Assembly: GCA_947504195.1 (NCBI GenBank)
Contig: CANNGN010000009.1
Location: 81,154-145,153, forward strand
Direction of reading: 5' to 3'
Length of the DNA stretch: 64,000 nucleotides
DNA from: an uncultured Vibrio sp.
Lineage (GTDB): Bacteria; Pseudomonadota; Gammaproteobacteria; Enterobacterales; Vibrionaceae
The notes below the pieces were generated by a model, which saw nothing but the letters and a program-made list of their open reading frames with translations, searched no databases and was not told where the DNA came from. Below are positions 26,485-35,571 of this stretch, piece after piece. The position numbers were made by a program, and so were the translations under genes. Every line of letters begins with the position of its first letter. Within the stretch, counting starts at the first letter, position 1.

Positions 26485-27036
26485 ATGATTATTTATACAC
26501 TGGCTTTTCCTATCCTAGCAGGTGCAATTGGTTATTTATTAGGTGTCGCAGCACAGCACTGGCGCATTGAGTCTGATCCATTAGTTGAAACCATCACGGC
26601 AATGTTACCGAATGCACAATGTGGACAATGTGGATACCCAGGATGCGGAGAAGCGGCAAAAGCGGTTATTGCAGGTGAAATTCCACCTAGCTTTTGCCCA
26701 CCAGGCGGTAACCTTGTTGCCAGCCAAATCGCTGAAAAGCTTGATATTCCACTGGATCAAGATGGCCTCGCTATTCCTATGGTTGCCGCAATCGACCCCG
26801 ACACATGCGATGGTTGTGGTCGCTGCTTTAAGACCTGCCCATTCGACGCCATAGTTGGCGCGAATTTTCAACTTCATGGCGTTGTATCTGATGCTTGTAC
26901 CGGTTGCGGACAATGTGTTCCAGTCTGCCCACACAATGGCATTATGCTTAAACCGGATCCTATTTTTGCATCCGTGCCCCAAAAACCGACAGTACTATCA
27001 TCTTCAACGAGTCAAATAGGGGTGCACCATGTTTAG
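26485..27036 (+). CDS. rnfB: Rnf complex subunit B (ferredoxin-like)
   Basis: This 183-residue protein has one N-terminal membrane helix, then a cluster motif CGQCGYPGCGEAAKAV and two [4Fe-4S] motifs, CDGCGRCFKTCPFDAI and CTGCGQCVPVCPHNGI. RnfB is the subunit that exchanges electrons with soluble ferredoxin. I start at MIIYTLAF (26485), behind AAGGAG, not at the upstream frame opening inside rnfA. It overlaps rnfC by 8 bp. Confidence 0.95.
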   Translation: MIIYTLAFPILAGAIGYLLGVAAQHWRIESDPLVETITAMLPNAQCGQCGYPGCGEAAKAVIAGEIPPSFCPPGGNLVASQIAEKLDIPLDQDGLAIPMVAAIDPDTCDGCGRCFKTCPFDAIVGANFQLHGVVSDACTGCGQCVPVCPHNGIMLKPDPIFASVPQKPTVLSSSTSQIGVHHV

Positions 27037-28522
27037 CCTAAACAAACGCATTCAGGGTGGCGTACACCCAAAAGACACCAAGTTTCTTAGCAAAGAATCG
27101 CCAATAGAGTCTCTTAAAACCTTGCCACCCAAATTGACTCTTTTGCTCAAACAACACTTAGGGCAACCTGCCACTCCAGACGTGAGCATTGGCCAACACG
27201 TTAAAGCGAACGACTTAATTGCCCACGCAAATGGGCGTTTTAGCGCACCGATACATGCGCCTTTAGATGGCGTGATCGAATCTATCGTTACCACTGGTTC
27301 TCAACCTTATATAGAGCTGATTCCAGCGAGTCAGCAAACCGCTTACAACGAAAACCTAGGATTTTCGCTTGAAGAACAACCACAGCAAACATTAATCGAA
27401 GCGATTCACAATGCCGGCTTGGTCGGTATGGGTGGCGCGATGTTCCCAACCGCGGATAAATTGAAGCTAAGCTTAACCAATGATATTCATACTCTAATCA
27501 TTAACGGCGGTGAGTGCGAACCCTACCTAACGTGTGACGATCGATTAATGCGTGAGCGTGCCGAGAATATCTTAAAAGGTATTCAAATCCTGTTACGAGC
27601 GTGCAAAGCTAAGAAAGCAATCATCGGAATTGAAGAGAACAAACCTGAAGCAATCAAACGTATGCGAGCGTTGTGTGAAAACGATGGCTCTATTACGGTG
27701 AAACCTCTTCCTGTGTTATACCCAATGGGCTCTGAAAAGCAGATGATCAGAGCATTAACTGGCCAGCAAGTTCCTTCGGGCAAACTCACTTCTGAATTAG
27801 GCATCATTATTCAAAATGTGGGGACTTGTGAAGCGGTTTATAATGCTTTGTATGAAGGGCAACCTTTAACTCACCGCGCCATTACCGTCAGTGGTGGCTC
27901 TATCACTCGACCAGCCAATATTTGGACGCCAGTAGGAACGCCAATTTCGCACCTCATCGACCAATGTGGTGGTGTCACAACTGAACCTCAACGCATGATC
28001 CTTGGTGGCCCAATGATGGGGCGAGAAGTGACTGATAAACAAGCTCCTATCACCAAAGGCAGCAGCGGTCTATTACTGCTGAATAAAAACGAAATTGCTG
28101 ACGATCAACCAAAATCGTGTATTCGCTGTGGTCAATGTGCCGACGCGTGTCCAATGCAACTTCAACCATTAAACCTATTCCCAATCCTTCAGAACGATAA
28201 AATCGATGCCGCGAAAGACGCAGGTGTAATGGATTGTTTATTGTGTGGTGCCTGCTCATTTTCATGCCCCGCTTCTCTTCCACTTACCGCAACATTTGGG
28301 TGGGGTAAACAGCAGATAGCGCTACAAACCAAACAAGAACAGAAAGCCGATTCTACGCGTAAAGCCAGTGAAGCTCGTCGTATCCGAGTAGAAGAAGAAG
28401 CCAAAGCCAAAGCGGCGGCAAAAGCGGCGAAGGCAGCAGCAAAAGCCGCCAAAGCGAGTAAACGCGCTGCGAGAAAACCCCGTAGTACTAAGGTTGAAAC
28501 AACCGTAGAGGATCAAAAGTAA
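27029..28522 (+). CDS. rnfC: Rnf complex subunit C (NADH-binding)
   Basis: This 497-residue peripheral subunit has the family start GGVHPKDTKFLS, a glycine-rich NADH/FMN region (GLVGMGGAMFPTADKL, INGGECEPYLTCDDRLM), and two [4Fe-4S] motifs, CIRCGQCADACPMQ and CLLCGACSFSCPAS. It accepts electrons from NADH or gives them back. The C-terminal tail is an Ala/Lys-rich coil (repeated AAKAAK units). This makes it far shorter than the housekeeping RnfC of vibrios, which carries a very long tail, and supports this being a second Rnf complex. Confidence 0.94.
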   Translation: MFSLNKRIQGGVHPKDTKFLSKESPIESLKTLPPKLTLLLKQHLGQPATPDVSIGQHVKANDLIAHANGRFSAPIHAPLDGVIESIVTTGSQPYIELIPASQQTAYNENLGFSLEEQPQQTLIEAIHNAGLVGMGGAMFPTADKLKLSLTNDIHTLIINGGECEPYLTCDDRLMRERAENILKGIQILLRACKAKKAIIGIEENKPEAIKRMRALCENDGSITVKPLPVLYPMGSEKQMIRALTGQQVPSGKLTSELGIIIQNVGTCEAVYNALYEGQPLTHRAITVSGGSITRPANIWTPVGTPISHLIDQCGGVTTEPQRMILGGPMMGREVTDKQAPITKGSSGLLLLNKNEIADDQPKSCIRCGQCADACPMQLQPLNLFPILQNDKIDAAKDAGVMDCLLCGACSFSCPASLPLTATFGWGKQQIALQTKQEQKADSTRKASEARRIRVEEEAKAKAAAKAAKAAAKAAKASKRAARKPRSTKVETTVEDQK

Positions 28523-29505
28523 TGCTACAGTCTCCCCACATTCATCAGGGCGTTCACATCCGAGATCTGATGTATAAAGTTGTTTATGCCTTAGTACCAG
28601 CGGCTATATTTGGTTTCTGGCAGTTTGGCTTGCCGGCGGTGATGCTGACTGCGGCTTGTGTTTTTACTGCAGTAATAACAGAAATTATCTGTCACAGAAT
28701 CAATCCTCAAACTAAGGGTGAATGGCAAGATGGATCTGCGTTACTCACAGGGTTAATTCTGGCAATGAGCCTGCCTCCCCATGCTCCTATTTGGATAGGT
28801 ATTATGGGCAGCGCGATCGCTATTGCACTGGGTAAACACAGTTACGGTGGTTTGGGCCAAAATCTGTTTAGCCCAGCAATGCTAGCACGCGTGCTGCTAC
28901 TGATTGCTTTTCCTTTAGAAATGACTCAATGGCCAATTCCCTTTAGTCAACTTAGCGAAGCGACTTGGTATACCAGCGCGGCAGACAGTTTTACAGGTGC
29001 AACGGCATTAGCGAGTCACGGTATATCGACCACAGGATTTGTCGATAGCGGGCTTGGTATAGTCGCCGGCAGTATGGGTGAAACATCCGCAATACTATTA
29101 ATTTTAGGTGGCTTGTATCTTATCTACACAAAAGTCATTCATTGGCAACTTCCCGTTGCAAGTCTCTTAGGCTGCTTAGTTCCTGCGGGTATTGCTTGGG
29201 GTATTGATTCGTCGTCGTTTCCACCGATCGAACACCTTGTGAGTGGTGGTTTACTATTCGGCGCATTTTTCATCATAACCGATCCCGTTACGGGCCCTTC
29301 TACCTCGCGAGGACGTTGGGTATACGGTCTTTTGTTTGGCTTCTTGGTTTGGATCATTCGTAGCTTTGCAAACTACCCAGAAGGCGTAGCGTTTGCAGTA
29401 CTGTTATGCAATATGTGTAATCCACTCATTGAGCAATTTACCCGACCAACTATTTATGGTCACAAGAAAATGAATCAGAAAAAGCCTCAAGCGGAGGATG
29501 TATGA
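28522..29505 (+). CDS. rnfD: Rnf complex subunit D (FMN-binding membrane protein)
   Basis: This 327-residue polytopic protein starts SPHIHQGVHIRDLMYKV. It has DSFTGATAL near residues 155-163, where the threonine of the TGAT motif (T161) is the expected covalent FMN site. RnfD with RnfG forms the flavin path linked to Na+ translocation. The ATG overlaps the rnfC stop (TAATG), and the stop overlaps rnfG by four bases. Confidence 0.94.
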   Translation: MLQSPHIHQGVHIRDLMYKVVYALVPAAIFGFWQFGLPAVMLTAACVFTAVITEIICHRINPQTKGEWQDGSALLTGLILAMSLPPHAPIWIGIMGSAIAIALGKHSYGGLGQNLFSPAMLARVLLLIAFPLEMTQWPIPFSQLSEATWYTSAADSFTGATALASHGISTTGFVDSGLGIVAGSMGETSAILLILGGLYLIYTKVIHWQLPVASLLGCLVPAGIAWGIDSSSFPPIEHLVSGGLLFGAFFIITDPVTGPSTSRGRWVYGLLFGFLVWIIRSFANYPEGVAFAVLLCNMCNPLIEQFTRPTIYGHKKMNQKKPQAEDV

Positions 29506-30176
29506 GCGAGACTCCAGAAACAATCGAGGTAAAAACCGATCTTACTCCTAGCTCAACGATCAGACCGCCTAAAGAGCAAGCTCTTCGCTTAGCGGCTTTT
29601 GCTACTGTTGTTGCGTTTATTGTGATGCTTTGTGATGTTTTTATTGGCCCCACTGTTGAACTTCGTGCTCAAGAAGATCGTCAAGCAATGTTCGCAGAAG
29701 TGTTACCTATTTCACTCTACGACAATGACCCCAGCTTAGAGCAAGAAAGTGTGCTTGTTGATGACGCCCCCATCACATACTACCGTGCCCGACTCAACGG
29801 TGAAGTTAGTGCTCTCGTGATGCAAGTCGCACCTCAAGGGTATGCGGGTGCGATTAATCTGTTAGTCGCGGCCAAGCCTGACGGCACTATCACGGGTGTA
29901 CGGGTTATCGGACACAATGAAACACCGGGTCTTGGTGACAATATCGAAACCAGCAAAAGTGATTGGATTCTTCAATTTAATGGTCTCTCTTTAACAAACC
30001 CTACTCCAGATCAATGGGGAGTAAGCAAAGATGGGGGACAATTTGATAGTTTTACAGGCGCAACGATAACACCAAGAGCCGTCGTGGCAGGCATCAAGCA
30101 ATCATTAGAAGTTATCCAAAACAATAAATCGGACCTAATTGGTCAAACGCATTCTGAGGAGAGTCTTGATGACTAA
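29502..30176 (+). CDS. rnfG: Rnf complex subunit G (covalent FMN)
   Basis: This 224-residue protein has one membrane helix (about residues 30-48) and a periplasmic FMN domain with HNETPGLGDNIE and SFTGATITPRAVV, in which T188 is the probable covalent FMN attachment site. Its N-terminal cytoplasmic tail of about 25 residues is longer than in many RnfG proteins. The end overlaps the rnfE start by 8 bp. Confidence 0.94.
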   Translation: MSETPETIEVKTDLTPSSTIRPPKEQALRLAAFATVVAFIVMLCDVFIGPTVELRAQEDRQAMFAEVLPISLYDNDPSLEQESVLVDDAPITYYRARLNGEVSALVMQVAPQGYAGAINLLVAAKPDGTITGVRVIGHNETPGLGDNIETSKSDWILQFNGLSLTNPTPDQWGVSKDGGQFDSFTGATITPRAVVAGIKQSLEVIQNNKSDLIGQTHSEESLDD

Positions 30177-30867
30177 GTTGTCTCTGCGAAGCCAGTTTAT
30201 CGATGGATTATGGCGCAATAACGTTGTTTTCAGTCAACTATTGGCTCTGTGTCCACTCGTCGCCGTCACCAGTTCAGCAACCAATGGGTTGGGAATGGGT
30301 TTAGTTACAACCGTTGTACTTATTGCATCTAATATTAGTATTTCACTGATTCGACATTGGGTTACGCCACAGATTCGAATTCCCGTTTTTACCCTAGTTA
30401 TCGCGTGTCTAGTGACCGTAGTTGACTTAGGAATGAACGCATGGCTCCACGATCTACACAAAGTACTCGGACTCTTTATCCCACTTATACTAACTAACTG
30501 CGCCATCTTAGGACGAGCTGAAGCCTTTGCTTCTAAAAATAAACCATTTGCATCTTTGATTGATGGTGCCGGTATTGGTCTTGGTTTTACCATCGCCTTA
30601 GTTCTCTTAGGTGGATTCCGTGAGATCATCGGCTCAGGCACCCTATTTTCTCATGCTGCGCTGCTTCTTGGTGACAGTTTTAGCATCATCGAGCTTACGT
30701 TGATTCCCGACTACCGCGGTTTCTTACCAGCTCTGCTTCCTAGCGGTGGATTTATCTTCCTAGGGTTACTTTTGGTCGGAAAACGCCTTCTCGATCGTGG
30801 TATGCAACGCAAACAAAAAATTCCCGCATCGATGACAAATGATACGACGTTGGAGGAGAAGGCATGA
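30169..30867 (+). CDS. rnfE: Rnf complex subunit E
   Basis: This 232-residue membrane protein is homologous to RnfA (WRNNVVFSQLLALCPLVAVTSSA, LILTNCAILGRAEAFASKN, GFREIIGSGTLF). It forms the RnfA/RnfE pair in the membrane. The ATG at 30169 follows GAGGAGAG and lies inside the end of rnfG. It overlaps rnfH by four bases. Confidence 0.94.
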   Translation: MTKLSLRSQFIDGLWRNNVVFSQLLALCPLVAVTSSATNGLGMGLVTTVVLIASNISISLIRHWVTPQIRIPVFTLVIACLVTVVDLGMNAWLHDLHKVLGLFIPLILTNCAILGRAEAFASKNKPFASLIDGAGIGLGFTIALVLLGGFREIIGSGTLFSHAALLLGDSFSIIELTLIPDYRGFLPALLPSGGFIFLGLLLVGKRLLDRGMQRKQKIPASMTNDTTLEEKA

Positions 30868-31115
30868 AGTTTTCAGTCGCGCATGCTCAAGGTGATAAAG
30901 GGCACTGGATTCAAATGGATCTTCCAGAACCCATCAGTTTGCGTGAAGCGATAAACGCTTCACCTTTAATGGGACTCTACTCAGATTTGGATTTAGACAG
31001 CTGTAAATTTGGCATATTTGGTAAGGTTTTACCCGCTGACACCATGGTAAAAGAAGGTGACAGAGTCGAAATCTACGTCCCTATTCGCTGCAAAAATAAC
31101 GACGATGAGAGTTAA
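30864..31115 (+). CDS. rnfH: RnfH family protein
   Basis: This 83-residue beta-grasp (ubiquitin-like) protein has SLREAINASPLM, CKFGIFGKVLPADTMVKEGDRVEIYVPI and a short charged tail, matching RnfH. RnfH closes rnf operons in Rhodobacter and Azotobacter, where it is linked to supplying electrons to nitrogenase; the housekeeping rnf (rsx) operons of enterobacteria and vibrios usually lack it. Its presence therefore marks this as a specialised Rnf. Confidence 0.88.
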   Translation: MKFSVAHAQGDKGHWIQMDLPEPISLREAINASPLMGLYSDLDLDSCKFGIFGKVLPADTMVKEGDRVEIYVPIRCKNNDDES

Positions 31116-31236
31116 GCATCAAGGCTTACCTTAACTCTTATTTGAATGAATACACAATAAATCAAAACATTAAAATCAAACCCTACATAGAACAACTTTA
31201 ACGTAGCGGTTATACAACCATTTAACGGAGACAATT

Positions 31237-31773
31237 ATGAGCAAAATAGGCATTTTCTTTGGTAGTGAAACCGGAAAGACACAAGCCGTAGCCCAACTGA
31301 TTCACGAGAAATTCGCCAGCAGCGACGTTGCCGAGCCTGTCAATATCAACACCTGTAAACTGGCTGATTTAATGCAGTATGATGCCTTAATCGTTGGTAC
31401 TCCAACTCTTGGTGAAGGAGAACTTCCAGGGTTATCGACACAGTGTGAGTCTGAAAACTGGGAAGAATTTATCCCTGAAATTGAAGGACAAGACTTATCT
31501 GGCAAAAAAGTGGCGCTCTTTGGTTTAGGCGACCAAGTAACTTACCCAGAAGAGTTCGTTGATGGCTTAGGTGAGTTATTCGATCTATTTGCTGACACTG
31601 ATGCTGAGATCGTTGGTAGCTGGCCAAGTGAAGGTTACACATTCGAAGAGTCTACCGCGCTTGATGGTGATGAGTTTGTTGGTTTAGTTATCGACCAAGA
31701 CAACCAAGCTGATCAAACTGACGCACGCGTAACCAAATGGGTGAGTCAATTAAAATCTGAGCTAGGCCTGTAG
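31237..31773 (+). CDS. Long-chain flavodoxin
   Basis: This 178-residue flavodoxin has the FMN phosphate loop FGSETGKTQ near the start, TPTLGEGELPGL (the 50s-60s loop), FGLGDQVTYPEEFVDGLG and a C-terminal WVSQLKSELG. It also has the long-chain insertion. Flavodoxins shuttle single electrons at low potential. Placed 121 bp after rnfH, it is the likely soluble carrier from the Rnf complex to flavoprotein 2 or its ferredoxin. It is of the IsiB/NifF type by length and could also serve under iron limitation. Confidence 0.92.
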   Translation: MSKIGIFFGSETGKTQAVAQLIHEKFASSDVAEPVNINTCKLADLMQYDALIVGTPTLGEGELPGLSTQCESENWEEFIPEIEGQDLSGKKVALFGLGDQVTYPEEFVDGLGELFDLFADTDAEIVGSWPSEGYTFEESTALDGDEFVGLVIDQDNQADQTDARVTKWVSQLKSELGL

Positions 31774-31794
31774 CCTCAATTAACTTGATATTAC

Positions 31795-31827
31795 CGTCTC
31801 TTAGTCACCCACTTAGATTAAGAGACG
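31795..31827 (+). terminator. Hairpin after the flavodoxin gene
   Basis: CGTCTCTTA (31795-31803) pairs with TAAGAGACG (31819-31827). The following U-run is weak (ATACTGTTGTT), so termination may be partial. The rest of the 271-bp gap to the next gene shows no frame. Confidence 0.5.
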
Positions 31828-32044
31828 ATACTGTTGTTACCTTTCTCACAAATCGTATGTTTCATTTCAAGTACGAACACTTTATTATTCTCTCGCGATC
31901 GTCGTCAATCGACTAAGCTATAACAATTCGACATCGCACACTTCGCCGCACTTGACTCTATTCATTCGGATCACAACTCATTTATTCGGCTTGATAGATT
32001 AGGTTTAGCACCACTTAATTTGGTATACACAAAGAACGCAGCAG

Positions 32045-32941
32045 ATGAAAAAGATAACGATTTTAGATGGTGGCATGGGACGTGAGCTCCGAAATATTGG
32101 CGCCCCCTTTTCGAACCCACTTTGGAGTGCACAAGCACTAATAGAAGCGCCCGAATTCGTTGCTCTTGCTCACCGCAGATTTATTGAAGCGGGTGCCGAT
32201 ATTATCACCGTCAATAGCTATGCATGCGTCCCCTTTCATCTAGGTGAAACTCTGTATTCTGAAAAAGGAGCTCAACTGACTCAGCTCGCGGCAAGTATCG
32301 CAAAACAGGAAGCAGAAAACGCGACGCGAAATGTCCTCGTTGCAGGCTCTCTTCCACCTCCTTTCGGGTCATACCGCCCCGATCTATTTGAACCAGAACG
32401 TGCTTTTGACATTCTAAATACACTGGTTGAATCACAACACCAATATGTTGATCTGTGGCTTGCGGAGACGGTTTCGAGCATAGAAGAAGCTCGTGCTATT
32501 GCACACGCTTTAGAAGAAACATCACTCCCTTGTTACTACGCCTTTTCTCTCAGTGATGACACGGCGCAACCTGCAATGCTGCGATCTGGTGAATCGGTCA
32601 CCGACGCGATAGAAGCCATTATTGAGAGCAATATTGATGGAATTTTATTTAATTGCTCCATCCCTGAAGTAATCACCCAAGCATTGGAGGTGACAAATAC
32701 GGTATTGAGCAAACACAACAAAACGATTTCAACAGGGGCGTTTGCCAACAATTTCACTCCAATATCAACACAACATCAAGCGAATGAAACCATTCAAACA
32801 ACACGCGACTTATCACCATTAGAGTATCTCGAATTCGTCAAACAATGGCACAAAGCTGAGGCGACAATTCTCGGCGGATGTTGTGGCATCGGCCCTAGCC
32901 ATATTGCGGCGATCGCTAAATGGAGTGAAGAAAACAACTAG
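32045..32941 (+). CDS. mmuM: Homocysteine S-methyltransferase (MmuM-like)
   Basis: This 298-residue pterin-independent homocysteine methyltransferase has LDGGMGRELRNIGAPF at the start, AGADIITVNSYACVP, the zinc-binding cysteines in FNCSIP and in GGCCGIGP near the end, all in family positions. It transfers a methyl group from S-methylmethionine or a similar sulfonium compound (in some members a betaine) to homocysteine, giving methionine. No S-methylmethionine permease is adjacent. It converges on the peptide ABC operon with a 7-bp gap, so the donor may be a peptide- or sulfonium-derived compound; this is not shown by the sequence. Confidence 0.85.
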   Translation: MKKITILDGGMGRELRNIGAPFSNPLWSAQALIEAPEFVALAHRRFIEAGADIITVNSYACVPFHLGETLYSEKGAQLTQLAASIAKQEAENATRNVLVAGSLPPPFGSYRPDLFEPERAFDILNTLVESQHQYVDLWLAETVSSIEEARAIAHALEETSLPCYYAFSLSDDTAQPAMLRSGESVTDAIEAIIESNIDGILFNCSIPEVITQALEVTNTVLSKHNKTISTGAFANNFTPISTQHQANETIQTTRDLSPLEYLEFVKQWHKAEATILGGCCGIGPSHIAAIAKWSEENN

Positions 32942-32948
32942 CTGTACT

Positions 32949-33755
32949 TCAACTATGATCAATAAATTGATCAATAACGGCTCGGTCGTATCCTTTAGAG
33001 GCCAAATTCAATTGAATGGTATAAGGATTCTTCGCGTGGGTTTCACCATGCTTGTCAACATCAAGTATTTCGACCAATTTACCGTGTTGCATCACCGCAA
33101 CTTTTTCACACATATACGAGACAACACCTAAGTCATGACTAACCAATAAGTAAGTCAACGATAACTCTTCTCGTAGTTGGTTAAGCAAGTTCAATATTTC
33201 AGCTTGAATAGAAACATCAAGTGCTGAGGTTGGTTCATCTAACAATAGAATTTTCGGTTCCAAGATCAGCGCTCTCGCAATGGCTACGCGCTGGCGTTGA
33301 CCACCTGATAATTGGTGAGGATAGCGAAATCGAAATCGACGCGGTAACGCCACTTGATCCATTACTTGAGTGATTCGTTTTTCTGAATTCTTTAACCCAT
33401 GAATAGCCACGGGTTCAGACAGTATCTTATCAATCGTATGTCTAGGGTGAAGAGAAGCAAAGGGGTCTTGAAATACCATTTGCACCTGTTTATAAAACGC
33501 TTTAGTCCGTTTGTGGTCTAATCGCTGTTGACCAATTATCATTTCACCGCCACAACATTGGTTCAGCCCTGCTAGTCCACGCAAGATTGTCGATTTTCCT
33601 GAGCCAGACTCACCAACCAGTCCGAATGACTGTTGGTCTAATACTGCAAAACTCACTTTGTCTACTGCTTTAACTTGGTCATCACCTTGGCCAAAATGAA
33701 TTGATAAGTCATTAAGCTCGATTGCATATTTCGACTGCTCAATCGACGACGTCAT
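32949..33755 (-). CDS. Dipeptide/oligopeptide ABC transporter, ATPase 2 (DppF type)
   Basis: This 268-residue ABC ATPase has Walker A GESGSGKST, the signature LSGGQRQRVAIAR, Walker B ILLLDEPTSALD and DPFASLHPRHTI, all typical of DppF/OppF. It is the last gene of a five-gene minus-strand transporter operon and overlaps the first ATPase by four bases. It lacks the usual DppF C-terminal zinc or oligopeptide extension, hence the shorter length. Confidence 0.9.
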   Translation of the reverse strand: MTSSIEQSKYAIELNDLSIHFGQGDDQVKAVDKVSFAVLDQQSFGLVGESGSGKSTILRGLAGLNQCCGGEMIIGQQRLDHKRTKAFYKQVQMVFQDPFASLHPRHTIDKILSEPVAIHGLKNSEKRITQVMDQVALPRRFRFRYPHQLSGGQRQRVAIARALILEPKILLLDEPTSALDVSIQAEILNLLNQLREELSLTYLLVSHDLGVVSYMCEKVAVMQHGKLVEILDVDKHGETHAKNPYTIQLNLASKGYDRAVIDQFIDHS

Positions 33756-34630
33756 ACTAGATTTCCTTTTCTATCCAATGTGCTATCTAACCAACTCTCT
33801 TGTCGCACTAGTGTCGAGAGAGGCTCGCCTTTGATTGCGTTACTTGGGAGGCAAGAAAGTAAACCACGGGTATAAGGATGCTTTGCATTATCAAGCTGTT
33901 TTGCATCCAGTTCTTCAACGATTCTCCCAGCATACATCACCAAAATTCGGTCACAAAAACTCGCCACCAAAGGTAAATCATGTGAAATCAAAATGAGTCC
34001 CATACCACGTTCTTGGACGAGATCATCCATGATTGCTAAGACTTGAAGTTGTACGGTGACATCTAATGCGGAAGTCGGTTCATCGGCGATCAGTAGATCT
34101 GGACTCGAAAGCAACATCATGGCAATCATAATTCTCTGCCCCATGCCGCCGGAAATCTCGTGTGGATACGCTTTAAATACTCGCTCGGGATTTCGAATAC
34201 GAACCGACTCCAACATCTCGATACAGCGTTTTTTCGATTCCCTTTTCGATAGCTTCATCTGAACTTGACACGCCTCAATCATTTGCTTGCCAATCGTCAT
34301 AACGGGATTAAGTGAATATTTAGGATCTTGCATCACCATAGAAATACGTTTACCTCGTATTTCCCGATAGGATTTCAACGATAAGCTTTGCAAGTCAATA
34401 CCATCAAAACGCAATGTATCTGATGTTACAATACCGGGGCTCAGTCCGAGTATCGCACGCCCAGTTTGAGACTTCCCTGAACCAGATTCACCCACTATGG
34501 CAACTTTTTCACGCCCCATACTAAAAGACACATCACGAACCGCCTTTACCGGCCCATGAACTGAAGGAAACTCGACACTAAGATTTTTAATTTCAAGTAG
34601 ATCGCCTGAAAAATTGGATGCTGAAGTCAT
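33752..34630 (-). CDS. Dipeptide/oligopeptide ABC transporter, ATPase 1 (DppD type)
   Basis: This 292-residue ABC ATPase has Walker A GESGSGKSQ, MVMQDPKYSLNPVMTIGKQ, the signature ISGGMGQRIMIAMML and Walker B LLIADEPTSALDVT. These are DppD/OppD features, though the signature (GGMGQR) departs slightly from the usual GGMRQR. The ATG overlaps the stop of the upstream permease (TAATG). It powers uptake together with ATPase 2. Confidence 0.9.
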   Translation of the reverse strand: MTSASNFSGDLLEIKNLSVEFPSVHGPVKAVRDVSFSMGREKVAIVGESGSGKSQTGRAILGLSPGIVTSDTLRFDGIDLQSLSLKSYREIRGKRISMVMQDPKYSLNPVMTIGKQMIEACQVQMKLSKRESKKRCIEMLESVRIRNPERVFKAYPHEISGGMGQRIMIAMMLLSSPDLLIADEPTSALDVTVQLQVLAIMDDLVQERGMGLILISHDLPLVASFCDRILVMYAGRIVEELDAKQLDNAKHPYTRGLLSCLPSNAIKGEPLSTLVRQESWLDSTLDRKGNLV

Positions 34631-35550
34631 TAATGCTGTCCTCCAGACTTTGGATCAAGTACATCCCTAAGTCCATCGCCAAGTAAGTTAAAGCCGAGTG
34701 CAACGATAAAAATTGCCATACCTGGAAAAGTCGCAAGCCACCAATAGCTAAGAATATAATCTCGACCTTCGGCGATCATTGCGCCCCATTCCGGCGTTGG
34801 AGGCTGCGCACCTAATCCTAAAAATCCCAAACCGGCTGCCGTTAAGATAATTCCCGCCATATCCAGCGTTACTCGAACAATCAACGACGACATGCACAAT
34901 GGCATTATGTGCTTTGATATCAATCGCCAATGTCCTGCCCCTTGTAGTTTCGCTGCGGCAATATAATCCATTTTACGTACTGTTAGTGTTTCCGCCCGTG
35001 CTAGACGCGCATAAGCAGGCCACGATGTAATCGCTATTGCAAAAATTGCAGATTCTAACCCTCGCCCCATCGCTGCCGCTAAAGCAAGTGCTAGAACCAA
35101 CTTAGGGAATGCTAAGAATACGTCTGTGATACGCATTAACAACGTGTCAACCCAACCGCCAAAATACCCAGCGACCGTTCCAATCACAAAGCCTAATAAG
35201 GGCGCGGTGAAAATAACGATACCAACGATTAAGAGCGTAATTCGACTACCTAGAATGATGCGACTAAAAACATCATTGGCTTGGCCATCAGTCCCAAACC
35301 AATGTTCTGATGACGGTGGAAGAAAACGTTGCTGTTTTAGCGCATCGCCTGTTAAGCCACTGGTTACGCCTTCCGGGGCAATATAAGGAGAGAATAGTGC
35401 GAGCAACAACAAGGCGACAACTATGGTAAAACCTATCATTGCGAGTGGATTATGAAAAAAACGCAACCACCCTAGATAACTGCGTCCTAACACAGCTTGA
35501 TTTCTAGAAACTGGGTTTTCAGCTAGTAGCCAACCCTTTAACTTGGTCAT
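34630..35550 (-). CDS. Dipeptide/oligopeptide ABC transporter, permease 2 (DppC type)
   Basis: This 306-residue inner-membrane permease has LLLALFSPYIAPEG after the first helix and HWFGTDGQANDVFSRIILGSRITLL, the hallmark of DppC/OppC. The EAA loop is RAETLTVRKMDYIAAAKLQGAGHWRLISKHIMP (within residues 185-217). It lies 21 bp after permease 1. Confidence 0.92.
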   Translation of the reverse strand: MTKLKGWLLAENPVSRNQAVLGRSYLGWLRFFHNPLAMIGFTIVVALLLLALFSPYIAPEGVTSGLTGDALKQQRFLPPSSEHWFGTDGQANDVFSRIILGSRITLLIVGIVIFTAPLLGFVIGTVAGYFGGWVDTLLMRITDVFLAFPKLVLALALAAAMGRGLESAIFAIAITSWPAYARLARAETLTVRKMDYIAAAKLQGAGHWRLISKHIMPLCMSSLIVRVTLDMAGIILTAAGLGFLGLGAQPPTPEWGAMIAEGRDYILSYWWLATFPGMAIFIVALGFNLLGDGLRDVLDPKSGGQH

Positions 35551-35571
35551 ATCAACAAGCCTTTTTGGTAG

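Noticed and set aside
28360..28480. Tandem repeat array or CRISPR-like repeat
   Set aside because: It is the codon-level repeat of the Ala/Lys-rich coil at the RnfC C-terminus.
25893..31115. Housekeeping rsx/rnf operon
   Set aside because: RnfH and flavodoxin follow, nth is absent and the RnfC tail is short, so a second specialised Rnf is more likely.
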